NCBI GenBank assembly: GCA_016293615.1
Contig: JAEDDX010000038.1
Coordinates: 1-26,761, forward strand
DNA: 26,761 nt
Origin: Acetatifactor sp.
GTDB lineage: Bacteria > Bacillota > Clostridia > Lachnospirales > Lachnospiraceae
Reading direction: 5' to 3'
This document shows positions 15,245-23,754 of this stretch, one piece after another. Every line of letters starts with the position of its first letter. Within the stretch, counting starts at the first letter, position 1. The notes under the pieces were generated by a model. The model saw only the letters and a list, made by a program, of their open reading frames with translations, searched no databases and was not told where the DNA came from. The position numbers and the translations under genes are program-made.

Positions 15245-16749
15245 TGGATTTTGTACAGAATCTTCCTTTTATTTCGATCCTGCTGTCTCTGTTTTCCGGA
15301 CCGCTTTCCTCCATCCTGAATGCGAAGTGGGCGAAGAGAGTCAATGCGACAGTCATTTCCGTCATCGGCATCTTTTCGGCGACGGTCCTTTTCTATGTGC
15401 TTCGCACGGGACAGGAGTTTGTCTATCTGATGGGACATTTCCCTGCACCCTGGGGAAATGAGATCAGGGTCGGCATTTTGGAAGCGTTCATGGCGACCTT
15501 CTTTTGCCTGATCATGCTGCTGTGTATGTTCGGCGGTATTGCGGAGCGGGAAAGAGAGATCGAAGAAAGCAAGCAGAATCTGTATTACATCATGGTGAAT
15601 CTGCTGCTCAGCTCCCTGCTGGCATTGATCTATACCAATGACCTGTTCACCGCATATGTCTTTGTGGAGATCAATACGATCTCCGCCTGCGGTCTGATCA
15701 TGATCCGGCAAAATGGCAGGACCATCGAAGCGGCCACACGATATATGATTATGAGCCTGTTGGGGTCCGGTCTGCTTCTTCTGGGGATCTGTTTCTTATA
15801 TGACCTGACCGGGCATTTGCTCATGAGCAACATTAAGGAAGAGGTAGCCATACTGGCGGCAACCGGAGAGTATCACATTCCGCTTCTGGTATCCCTCGGA
15901 CTGATGTCCGTCGGTCTGGCCATCAAGAGTGCCCTGTATCCCTTCCATGCGTGGCTCCCGGATGCCTACGGATATTCGACGGTTTCGTCCGCGGCAATCC
16001 TGTCCTCCCTGGTATCCAAGGGATATATCTTCCTGTTGGTCAAGATTTTCTACCGAGTCATCGGGTTTTCTGTGGTCTGCGACAGCAAGGTGGTCGATGT
16101 GCTGTTCGTGTTCGGCATCATCGGCATGATCATGGGCAGTGTGAATGCAATCAGGGAATCCGACATTCGGAGAATGATCGCGTTCTCCTCGGTTGCGCAG
16201 ATCGGATATATTTATATGGGCTTTGGCCTGGGCACGCAGGAGGCTGTGGTTGCCAGTGTGTATCATGTTCTGTCGCACGCCGCTACCAAGTCGCTTCTGT
16301 TTGTGGCGGCGTCCGGTATCACGGATGCCTCGGGCGGCAGCAGAAACTTCCTGGATCTGACCGGTGCGGGGTATCGGAACAAGGCGGCCGGAATTGCTTT
16401 CTCGGTCGGTTCGCTTTCCATGGTCGGCATCCCGATGTTTTCCGGCTTTATTTCCAAGCTGCTGTTTGCGCAGGCCGCGATGGGACATACCCATAAGATG
16501 CTGCCCACCCTGATTGCGCTCGCCATCAGCACGGTTTTGAATGCAGTATATTTCATGAAGACGGTAATCCGACTGTATACGCCGGTTTCAAAAGAGATGC
16601 CGATTCACGAGCATCGGGTGATTCCCCTCACGGAGCAGCCGGTCAAGGCGGGTGCCCTGCTGTGCTTTATCGTATTAAACTTTCTGCTGGGTCTGAATTC
16701 AGAGCCGGTGATTCGGCTGATTACGGCAGGTCTTGCCATGTTTGATTAG
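15244..16749 (+). CDS. mrpD: Antiporter-like subunit 1 (MrpD/NuoN type)
   Basis: A 501-residue, about 14-helix channel subunit of the NuoL/M/N-MrpA/D superfamily. Key residues are E142 in FVEINTISACG (the TM5 glutamate), K228 in AIKSALYPFHAWLPDAY (TM7 lysine) and H235, which form the half-channel for proton or cation movement. YSTVSSAAILSSLVSKGYIF (broken TM8) and RRMIAFSSVAQIGYIYMG follow. VEIN-type sequence and its position directly after subunit C match true MrpD. Adjacent paralogues start at 16794, 18353 and 19841. Confidence 0.9.
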   Translation: MDFVQNLPFISILLSLFSGPLSSILNAKWAKRVNATVISVIGIFSATVLFYVLRTGQEFVYLMGHFPAPWGNEIRVGILEAFMATFFCLIMLLCMFGGIAEREREIEESKQNLYYIMVNLLLSSLLALIYTNDLFTAYVFVEINTISACGLIMIRQNGRTIEAATRYMIMSLLGSGLLLLGICFLYDLTGHLLMSNIKEEVAILAATGEYHIPLLVSLGLMSVGLAIKSALYPFHAWLPDAYGYSTVSSAAILSSLVSKGYIFLLVKIFYRVIGFSVVCDSKVVDVLFVFGIIGMIMGSVNAIRESDIRRMIAFSSVAQIGYIYMGFGLGTQEAVVASVYHVLSHAATKSLLFVAASGITDASGGSRNFLDLTGAGYRNKAAGIAFSVGSLSMVGIPMFSGFISKLLFAQAAMGHTHKMLPTLIALAISTVLNAVYFMKTVIRLYTPVSKEMPIHEHRVIPLTEQPVKAGALLCFIVLNFLLGLNSEPVIRLITAGLAMFD

Positions 16750-16793
16750 ACTGCCTGATTTTTTGGAGGAAATAGGGAGGAAATAAAATAGAA

Positions 16794-18341
16794 ATGAAGG
16801 AATGGATTCTGATTTCTGTGATACTGCCTGCCGTCATGGGAGTGTGCCTGCTTCTTGCTTCTTTTGCGGAGAATGTGAAACGGTCTGAGACGGTGAATCG
16901 CAAAAACCGCCGCAGGGACAGACAAACCGGGGAGCAGGGAACACAGTTTGGACTGCATTGCTTTGTGGGGATCGTGCTTGCTTTGTCCGTAGCAATCACC
17001 TTCTTTACTGCGTATGGCGGCGAGAAAAGTCTTGTGCTGTTTCCGCTCGTGGACGGGATACCGGTGGCGTTTCGCACCGATGACTTGAGCTGTTTTTTTG
17101 TCACAATCGTGGGCATCGTCTGGCTGTGTGCGGGAGTGTATTCTTTTCGATATATGAGCCATGAAGGAGACGAAAAGCGTTTTTACGGCTTCTATCTTCT
17201 GTTATACGGCGTGTTGTGCGGTTTGTGTTTCTCCGCGAATCTCGTCACGATGTATTTATTTTATGAATTGATGACCCTGACTTCCATGCCGTTGGTACTG
17301 CACAACGGTTCCCGGGAAGCGATCATGGCATCCCTGAAATATCTGTTCTACTCCATGTGCGGCGCGTACGCCGGTTTGTTCGGCATATTCTTCCTGAACA
17401 GGTATTGTGATACCTTGGACTTCGTCGCCGGAGGAAGCCTCAATATGACAACTGTGTCAGGACAGGAAGAAATGCTTCTGGTTGCCGTTTTTGTGATGCT
17501 TCTGGGCTTTGGCGCGAAGGCGGGCCTGTTTCCGATGCATGCGTGGCTGCCAGCGGCGCATCCCGTGGCGCCCTCCCCGGCGTCGGCGGTTCTCTCCGGC
17601 GTTATCGTGAAGTTTGGCGTCTTTGCCATGATTCGTACCGTGTTCTATGTGGTAGGACCTGCTTTCCTTCGGGGTACCTGGGTACAGTATGCGTGGATGA
17701 CACTTGCACTTCTGACCGTGTTCATGGGTTCCATGCTGGCGTTTGGTGAGCCGGTGCTCAAGAAGCGTTTGGCGTATTCTACCGTGAGCCAGATTTCTTA
17801 CATTTTGTTCGGACTGTCTCTGCTGACACCGACCGCGTTTTCCGGCGCGCTGCTGCACACGGCGGTGCACGCCTTTGTCAAGTGCGGACTGTTCCTGACG
17901 GCAGGTGTATGGATTTGGCAGTCAGGGCTGACCAGAGTGGAGGAGCTTCGCGGAATCGGCAGGAAAATGCCGGTGCTTCTGTGGGGATACACGGTTTTGT
18001 CGCTTGCGCTGGTGGGGATTCCGCCCACCGGAGGGTTCCTCAGCAAGTGGTATCTGGCGCAGGGCGCGGTACAGTCACAGACGGGCGTATTTCGCCTGAT
18101 GGGGCCTGCGGTGCTGCTTGTCAGTGCACTTCTGACAGCCGGTTATCTGTTCCCCATTACAATGAACGGATTTTTCCCCGGGAAAACACAGGACGGCAGT
18201 CAGCCGCCGCAGCGCAAAGACCCTCCGGCAGGGATGCTTGTGCCTGTCTTGCTGCTGGCGTTAGCGGCGGTGCTTCTCGGAGTGATACCGGGACCGGTGA
18301 CAAAATATATCGCTGACATTGCAGCCCTGGTCTGCAGATAG
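16794..18341 (+). CDS. Antiporter-like subunit 2 (NuoM/MrpD type)
   Basis: A 515-residue polytopic paralogue with E158 in FYELMTLTSMPLV, K242 and H249 in GAKAGLFPMHAWLPAAHPVA, and K273 in SGVIVKFGVF, so the full proton-path set is present. KKRLAYSTVSQISYILFG and GIPPTGGFLSKW are standard late-helix motifs. A positively charged loop at about 29-48 after the first helix is unusual. GGAGG-rich sequence at 16764-16780 provides the ribosome site, although spacing to ATG 16794 is long. The 44-base gap is the largest inside this operon. Confidence 0.88.
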   Translation: MKEWILISVILPAVMGVCLLLASFAENVKRSETVNRKNRRRDRQTGEQGTQFGLHCFVGIVLALSVAITFFTAYGGEKSLVLFPLVDGIPVAFRTDDLSCFFVTIVGIVWLCAGVYSFRYMSHEGDEKRFYGFYLLLYGVLCGLCFSANLVTMYLFYELMTLTSMPLVLHNGSREAIMASLKYLFYSMCGAYAGLFGIFFLNRYCDTLDFVAGGSLNMTTVSGQEEMLLVAVFVMLLGFGAKAGLFPMHAWLPAAHPVAPSPASAVLSGVIVKFGVFAMIRTVFYVVGPAFLRGTWVQYAWMTLALLTVFMGSMLAFGEPVLKKRLAYSTVSQISYILFGLSLLTPTAFSGALLHTAVHAFVKCGLFLTAGVWIWQSGLTRVEELRGIGRKMPVLLWGYTVLSLALVGIPPTGGFLSKWYLAQGAVQSQTGVFRLMGPAVLLVSALLTAGYLFPITMNGFFPGKTQDGSQPPQRKDPPAGMLVPVLLLALAAVLLGVIPGPVTKYIADIAALVCR

Positions 18342-18352
18342 GAGGGAAGAAG

Positions 18353-19828
18353 ATGCGTGAATGGTTATTATTGGCAGTGATCCTGATTCCTTTTGCCGTG
18401 GCGGTATTGATACCCCTGCTTCCCTTCAGGAGCAGGAACGGTATGCTTCTGTTTATGGAGGCGGGAGTGCTCTTAAACTCCATCCTGGTGTTTGTGCTGC
18501 TCTCCCTGCATCCGGAGCAGGCGCTCACCGTATTCCGGTTTACCGGCAATCTCAGTATCACCCTGAAGGCGGACGGCGTCGGCAGTCTGTATGCGGCTCT
18601 TGTCGCGGCGCTCTGGCCTTTTGCAATGCTGTATTCCTTTGAATATATGAAGCATGAGCACAATGAAAAGTCCTTTTTCCTGTTTTATGTTGTGACCTAT
18701 GGTGTTACCCTCGGCGTGGCGTTCTCGGAAAACATTCTGACCATGTACTTTTTCTTTGAAATGCTGAGTCTGATCACCCTGCCTCTGGTGATGCATACCA
18801 GGACGAGGGAGGCGATTCTGGCGAGCCGCACCTATCTGTACTATATGCTCGGCGGCGCGGCGTTTGCTTTCATCGGGGTGATATTTATTCTGACCTACGG
18901 AAGTACTTCTTCCTTTGTGGCGGGAGGAGTGCTTGACCCTGCCGGGCTGGGAGGACGGATGGAGCTCACGGAGATCGTTTTTGTACTGTGCTTCCTGGGG
19001 GTTGCGGTGAAGACTGCGGTGTGGCCCTTCTCCTCCTGGCTGCCGAAGGCGGGCGTGGCGCCTACCCCTGTCACTGCGCTGCTGCATGCGGTCGCGGTAG
19101 TCAATACCGGCGCGTTCGCGGCGATGCGTGTGACCTATTTCAGCTTTGGCACGAAGCTTTTGCGCAGTACCGCGGCTCAGCGTCTGCTGATGGGGCTGGT
19201 GCTTTTCACGATCGTATACGGCTGCAGCCGTGCGCTGAAGGAGACTCATATCAAGAGAAGACTGGCGTGGTCTACCGTCAGCAATCTCTCGTACATTCTG
19301 TTCGGCATTGTCATGATGACGCCGGCGGGACTTGCGGCCGGACTGGCGCATATGCTGTTCCACTCCGTGATGAAAATCTGTTCCTTCTTCTGTGCGGGCG
19401 CCGTCATGCATCAGAGCGGCAAAAGCTACATTCACGAGCTGGACGGCTTCGGACGGAAAATGCCGAAGGTGTTCTGTAGCTTCACGATATCTTCTTTTGC
19501 GCTGATGGGCGTGCCCGGGCTGTGCGGTTTTGTCAGCAAGTGGAACCTTGCGAAGGCGGCGCTTCAGACGCAGGATGCTATGGCGGTTGCAGGAATTGCC
19601 GCGCTCATGATCTCCGCCCTTCTGACGGCCATCTATATGCTGACGATCGTGGTGAGAGCGTTCTTCCCCGGCAGAGAGTTTGAGTATGGGAAATTGGGCG
19701 ATTTGAAAGACCCCGGCTGGATGATGCTTCTGCCGCTGTTTGTGTTTGTGATTGCAATGTTTGTGTTTGGTCTGCACTCCGGTCCGGTCATCCGAATGCT
19801 GGAGCAGATTACCGCCGGGATACAGTAA
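18353..19828 (+). CDS. Antiporter-like subunit 3 (divergent NuoM/N type)
   Basis: A 491-residue paralogue with AGGAGGG upstream of ATG 18353. The TM5 glutamate (E136 in FFFEMLSLITLPLV) and TM7 lysine (K220 in VAVKTAVWPF) are kept. The following motif reads WPFSSWLPKAGVAPTPVTAL instead of the usual FHxWLPxAHxxAP: both histidines are lost, while K232 takes a position in the loop. In the broken TM8 the usual Lys position reads VVNTGAF. It probably still forms a channel unit, but with altered residues. KRRLAWSTVSNLSYILFG is retained. Confidence 0.88.
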   Translation: MREWLLLAVILIPFAVAVLIPLLPFRSRNGMLLFMEAGVLLNSILVFVLLSLHPEQALTVFRFTGNLSITLKADGVGSLYAALVAALWPFAMLYSFEYMKHEHNEKSFFLFYVVTYGVTLGVAFSENILTMYFFFEMLSLITLPLVMHTRTREAILASRTYLYYMLGGAAFAFIGVIFILTYGSTSSFVAGGVLDPAGLGGRMELTEIVFVLCFLGVAVKTAVWPFSSWLPKAGVAPTPVTALLHAVAVVNTGAFAAMRVTYFSFGTKLLRSTAAQRLLMGLVLFTIVYGCSRALKETHIKRRLAWSTVSNLSYILFGIVMMTPAGLAAGLAHMLFHSVMKICSFFCAGAVMHQSGKSYIHELDGFGRKMPKVFCSFTISSFALMGVPGLCGFVSKWNLAKAALQTQDAMAVAGIAALMISALLTAIYMLTIVVRAFFPGREFEYGKLGDLKDPGWMMLLPLFVFVIAMFVFGLHSGPVIRMLEQITAGIQ

Positions 19829-19840
19829 GGAGGGAAAGAG

Positions 19841-21907
19841 ATGACGAATGGATTGTTAGGTTTTCTGGTGTTCTTTCCTTTTCCGGCAGGACTGCTTTCC
19901 TATTGGCTGGGGAGCATGAAAACAAAGAAAGAGATACATCCCTGCGGGCGCAGCGTCGCGGTTGTAAGCGTGGCGCTGGAATTTGCCGCAGCGCTCTATG
20001 TGTTTGCGGGTTTCCTGTCAGGGAGTTTTGGCGGGGGCACACTCGACCTGCTGCTGCCGGAGGTCTGCGGATTTGGCCTTGGCTTCACCATGGACGGGTT
20101 TCGCGCCGTCTATGCGCTCGTGTCGGCGTTTATGTGGATGATGACGATGCTGCTTGCCGGCGAATATTTCAGACACCATGCACACGTGCAGCGCTTCTAC
20201 CTGTTTTTCCTGTTTACGCTGGGCGCGACGATGGGTGTGTTTTTGTCTGCCGACCTGTTTACGACCTTCCTGTTCTTCGAGACCATGTCCTTTACCTCCT
20301 ATGTGTGGGTTGCACAGGAGGAAGACGAAGCGTCTCTTCGGGCAGCGTCGACCTACCTTGCGGTTGCGGTCATCGGCGGTCTGGTCATGCTCATGGGATT
20401 ATTTCTGCTGTACGGACAGTTTTCGACTCTGGTGATCTCAGAGCTTCGGAACGCAGTGCTGACAGAACATGACAAAGGTGTCACTTATCTGGCGGGTGCC
20501 TGCATGCTGTTTGGATTCGGCGCCAAAGCCGGAGCGTTTCCCCTGCACATCTGGCTTCCGAAAGCGCACCCTGTGGCGCCGGCCCCGGCGTCCGCACTTT
20601 TGTCGGGCGTACTGACCAAGACCGGCATCTACGGAATCCTGGTCTTAAGCTGCAATCTGTTTTATCAGGATAAGCTCTGGGGGGCCTGGATCCTTGCAAT
20701 CGGTGTGATCACCATGTTCGGCGGAGCGCTGCTCGGTGTTTTCTCGGTTGACCTGAAGAGAACACTTGCCTGTTCCTCCATGTCTCAGATCGGTTTTGTC
20801 TTAGTCGGCGTGGGAACCGCGGGGATTCTGCAGGAGGAAAACCTGCTTGTGACCAACGGCATCTTCCTGCATATGATCAATCATTCGCTGATCAAGCTGG
20901 TGCTGTTCATGGCAGCGGGTGTGATCTATCAGAATACACATCGCCTGGATCTGAACAGTATCCGCGGGTTCGGGCGCAAGAAGCCTCTGCTGAAAGGTAT
21001 TTTCCTGACGGGAGCGCTCGCCATTGCAGGCATTCCGTTCTTCGGAGGCTATGTTTCCAAGACACTTCTGCATGAAGCGATAGCGGAATGCGGCGGCGGC
21101 AGCATGATGACTGCGGCAGAGTGGCTGTTTTTGTGCTCCGGCGGACTGACGGTTGCCTATATGGCGAAGCTGTTTGTCGCAATCTTTATCGAGAAGAATG
21201 CGGACGCTGCCAGGCAGGCGGAATATGATACACCAGGGCCCTATATGAACCGGGTCAGCGGATTCGCACTGTCAGGCAGTGCGGCGGTCCTCTTCCTGTG
21301 GGGACTTATTCCGAAGCTTACCATGGAACCTGTCGCAAGGCTTGGACATGCCTTTTTACGCTTTGGCGGACCTCTGCATGAGGTGCATTACTTCAGCATC
21401 GGAAATCTGAAGGGCGCCGCCGTTTCGATCGGTATCGGTGCGCTCGTGTACGGGTTGTTTGTACGGAGGGTCTTGCGAAAGAAACAGGAAGGCTACCGCA
21501 ATGTCTGGCCGGAGTGGCTGGACCTGGAGAATCTCTTATACAGACCCCTGCTGTTGAAGATTCTTCCCACGATAGCGCGGATTTTGTGCCGCGTGATGGA
21601 CAGCGCGGCGGATACCCTGGTGGTGTTTCTCAGAAAAAGCGTATACCGCGACAGCCCGCTGCCCTATGAACATACCGAGGAGGGCAACCTGCTCACCTAC
21701 ATCCTCGGACGCCTGATGAATTTCTTCCAGTCGATATACAATGTTTTCCATACCAAAAAGCACCGGCGGGATTATGTCGCCATCCTGGCCGACCGGAACG
21801 AAGAATTCAAGGAGACCAACCGAATCATCGGACGAAGCCTTTCCTATGGACTGCTGTTGTTCGGAATCGGCCTGGTGCTGACCTTTGTCTATCTGATCTG
21901 GTGGTAA
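19841..21907 (+). CDS. Antiporter-like subunit 4 (large, NuoL-like with C-terminal extension)
   Basis: A 688-residue protein with AAGGAGG before ATG 19841. Core residues are E147 in FFETMSFTSYVW, K229 and H236 in GAKAGAFPLHIWLPKAHPVA, and K260 in LTKTGIYG. From about 540 a long, partly amphipathic stretch (WPEWLDLENLLYRPLLLKIL onwards) ends in a final helix (about 665-687). This resembles the lateral helix and anchor at the end of NuoL, rather than the MbhD/MbhE segments that end MrpA; those are supplied by separate genes in this operon. It is the last gene; a terminator follows at 22019. Confidence 0.88.
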   Translation: MTNGLLGFLVFFPFPAGLLSYWLGSMKTKKEIHPCGRSVAVVSVALEFAAALYVFAGFLSGSFGGGTLDLLLPEVCGFGLGFTMDGFRAVYALVSAFMWMMTMLLAGEYFRHHAHVQRFYLFFLFTLGATMGVFLSADLFTTFLFFETMSFTSYVWVAQEEDEASLRAASTYLAVAVIGGLVMLMGLFLLYGQFSTLVISELRNAVLTEHDKGVTYLAGACMLFGFGAKAGAFPLHIWLPKAHPVAPAPASALLSGVLTKTGIYGILVLSCNLFYQDKLWGAWILAIGVITMFGGALLGVFSVDLKRTLACSSMSQIGFVLVGVGTAGILQEENLLVTNGIFLHMINHSLIKLVLFMAAGVIYQNTHRLDLNSIRGFGRKKPLLKGIFLTGALAIAGIPFFGGYVSKTLLHEAIAECGGGSMMTAAEWLFLCSGGLTVAYMAKLFVAIFIEKNADAARQAEYDTPGPYMNRVSGFALSGSAAVLFLWGLIPKLTMEPVARLGHAFLRFGGPLHEVHYFSIGNLKGAAVSIGIGALVYGLFVRRVLRKKQEGYRNVWPEWLDLENLLYRPLLLKILPTIARILCRVMDSAADTLVVFLRKSVYRDSPLPYEHTEEGNLLTYILGRLMNFFQSIYNVFHTKKHRRDYVAILADRNEEFKETNRIIGRSLSYGLLLFGIGLVLTFVYLIWW

Positions 21908-22018
21908 AGGATGCAGGGAGAGCCTCACAGCTGCAGAGAGCACCTTTGCGGAGACGGATCCTTGCAGGGCTGTTTTGCCATCAGGCCCTGACCGGAAATT
22001 TCACAGTTTTTTCAAAAA

Positions 22019-22055
22019 CCTTCCATTCTTTGGACACAGAGTGGAAGGTATTTTT
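22019..22055 (+). terminator. Terminator of the antiporter operon
   Basis: CCTTCCATTCT (22019-22029) pairs with AGAGTGGAAGG (22038-22048, one G-U) around an eight-base loop, followed by TATTTTT. It lies 111 bases after the last antiporter gene. Confidence 0.8.
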
Positions 22056-22146
22056 ATTGTATGGGGAATTTCGCCTCCCAGGCGGAACGCTTTGTTTGAT
22101 AGGGTCTGCATCGTAATACCTGTGGACCGGAAAGGAGGTGAATGAG

Positions 22147-22488
22147 ATGCAGATGATTCAATATCGGCATGAAATGAAGCATGAGATCAGCAGATGTGAC
22201 CTGATGCTTCTGCGGCAGAGACTGCGGGCAGTGATGAAGCCGGATCGTCATGCCGTGGATGGGAAGTATGAGATCCGGAGTCTGTATTTTGACAATATGG
22301 AGGATAAAGCGCTCAGGGAATTCTGCGCAAAGAGATCCGATAGTATCTCTTTGCAGCTTGCAAACAATGAGACCGTGAACGACATGAGTTATGCGGACGC
22401 CTCAGACCTGAATCTTTCCGACATGGGAACCATGGGAATGGGAGGCGGTTTCAAGGGCGGTTTTGGCGGGACAAACGAAAACCGGTGA
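22147..22488 (+). pseudogene. Chimeric ORF: VTC polyphosphate-polymerase start joined to CotH-like C terminus
   Basis: A 113-codon ORF with a near-perfect AAAGGAGGTGA site eight bases before ATG 22147. Residues 1-58 (YRHEMKHEISRCDLMLLRQR to SLYFDNMEDKALRE) are the start of a VTC/polyphosphate-polymerase domain, which normally runs over 200 residues. From about residue 59 the sequence changes to FCAKRSDSISLQL, an acidic stretch and a Gly/Met/Phe-rich tail. That fits the end of CotH-type spore-coat kinase proteins, where an R-x-x-S-x-x-x-QL helix precedes a Gly/Met-rich tail. In many Lachnospiraceae VTC, DUF4956 and CotH genes are adjacent, so an in-frame deletion of the intervening kilobases is likely. 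Catalytic residues of both parents are absent. Confidence 0.65.
22327..22354. repeat. Perfect 10-bp inverted repeat at the chimera junction
   Basis: GCAAAGAGAT (22327-22336) and ATCTCTTTGC (22345-22354) are exactly complementary around an eight-base loop (CCGATAGT). The repeat begins a few bases after the inferred VTC/CotH join and can form a stable hairpin within the coding sequence. Confidence 0.7.
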
Positions 22489-22667
22489 TTAGGAGAACAC
22501 ACTTTTTTCACTGATTTATCACAGAACGATAACATTTTTTGCTTAGGATATGACTGACAAATCGGATGACGGTTCTGAGTCGTGCGTATACCGGGTTTTT
22601 TTGCTGCGCACATTTTTCCCGGAACATACGCAGAATCGGAGGAGATCCGATTGGGAAGGAATGGAAC

Positions 22668-23753
22668 ATGATAGAAGTCAAGAATCTCACAAAGGTGTAT
22701 GGGGACCGTGTTGCGGTCGATCATTTGTCCTTTCTCGTGGAAAAGGGACAGATCTATGGATTTCTCGGTCCCAACGGTGCGGGAAAATCCACGACCATGA
22801 ATATGATCACGGGGTATCTTGCGGCAACGGAGGGTACGGTTACCGTGGACGGTAAGGACATCAGCCGGGAGCCGGAGGAAGCGAAGAAGCGGATCGGATA
22901 TCTCCCGGAGCTGCCGCCGCTGTATGTCGATATGACGGTCGAAGAGTACCTGAAATTTGCGGCAGAGCTGAAAAAGATACCGTCGAAGGAAAGAAACGCC
23001 CAGGTCACAAAGGTGATGGAAATGGTCGGTATCCTTGACATGCAGGGTAGGCTGATCAAGAATCTTTCGAAGGGCTACAGGCAGAGGGTCGGTCTGGCGC
23101 AGGCTATCCTGGGCGACCCGGAGGTACTGATACTGGATGAACCGTCTGTCGGACTGGACCCGAAGCAGATGATAGAGATCAGGGATCTGATCCGTAAGCT
23201 CGGGGAGAACCACACTGTCATTCTAAGCTCACACATTCTGTCAGAGGTGAGCGCTGTATGCGACCACATTATGATCATCGCGCACGGAAAACTGGTAGCG
23301 AGCGATTCCCCCGAGGGACTGCGCAGGCTGATGGAGGGCTCCGGAGAGCTGGAGCTTGGCGTGAAGGGTGTGTACGAAGAACTGGAGCCCGTCCTGAGGG
23401 AGATTCCCGGCGTCGAGCGTGTGGAAGCGATGAATATCGCGGAGAAAGACTGCACCGGAATACGGATCTATACGAAGGAGAAGGCGGATGTCAGGGAAGC
23501 GGTATTCTATGCGATGGCAGAATGTAAGGCTCCCATTATGCAGATGCTTCACAAAGAGAAGTCGCTGGAGGATATCTTCCTGGAGCTGACGGAAGATGTG
23601 GAGCCTTCCGTGAAGAGCAGAAAGCATCTGTTTTCGATCAATAAGAATGAGAAGGCAAAGAAGAAAGCCGTGCCTGAGGCAGATGGCGGACAGGACGAAG
23701 CTGCAGACAGCCCTGTCGAAGCGCCCGCCGCGGAAGAAAGGGAGGAGCAGTAA
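22668..23753 (+). CDS. ABC transporter ATP-binding protein (GldA-like)
   Basis: A 361-residue ATPase. Walker A is GPNGAGKST (34-42), the signature is LSKGYRQRVGLAQAI, Walker B is VLILDEPSVGLDP, and the switch histidine is in ILSSHILSEV. The LSKGY signature is common in ABC-2 exporters of the gliding GldA, gas-vesicle and Cu-processing kind. About 60 residues beyond the normal domain form a Lys-rich then Ala/Glu-rich tail. Start 22668 was chosen for its GGAAGGA site and the family start MIEVKNLTKVYG; the frame is open from 22566 without family similarity. It ends one base before the ATG of the permease gene, so the two are coupled. Confidence 0.92.
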   Translation: MIEVKNLTKVYGDRVAVDHLSFLVEKGQIYGFLGPNGAGKSTTMNMITGYLAATEGTVTVDGKDISREPEEAKKRIGYLPELPPLYVDMTVEEYLKFAAELKKIPSKERNAQVTKVMEMVGILDMQGRLIKNLSKGYRQRVGLAQAILGDPEVLILDEPSVGLDPKQMIEIRDLIRKLGENHTVILSSHILSEVSAVCDHIMIIAHGKLVASDSPEGLRRLMEGSGELELGVKGVYEELEPVLREIPGVERVEAMNIAEKDCTGIRIYTKEKADVREAVFYAMAECKAPIMQMLHKEKSLEDIFLELTEDVEPSVKSRKHLFSINKNEKAKKKAVPEADGGQDEAADSPVEAPAAEEREEQ

Positions 23754-23754
23754 T

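Noticed and set aside
18473..19777. 434-codon - strand open frame opposite antiporter subunit 3
   Set aside because: Composition is His/Gln/Arg-rich with no hydrophobic pattern or motif, while the + strand gene has clear channel residues.
22318..22323. GAATTC (EcoRI site) at the VTC/CotH join, suggesting a cloning artefact
   Set aside because: A six-base site occurs often by chance, and nothing vector-like surrounds it. A natural deletion is simpler, though read mapping would settle it.
22458..22484. CGGTTTT/AAAACCG inverted repeat as terminator of the chimeric ORF
   Set aside because: The seven-pair stem lies inside the coding sequence, has a 13-base loop and no T-run directly after it.
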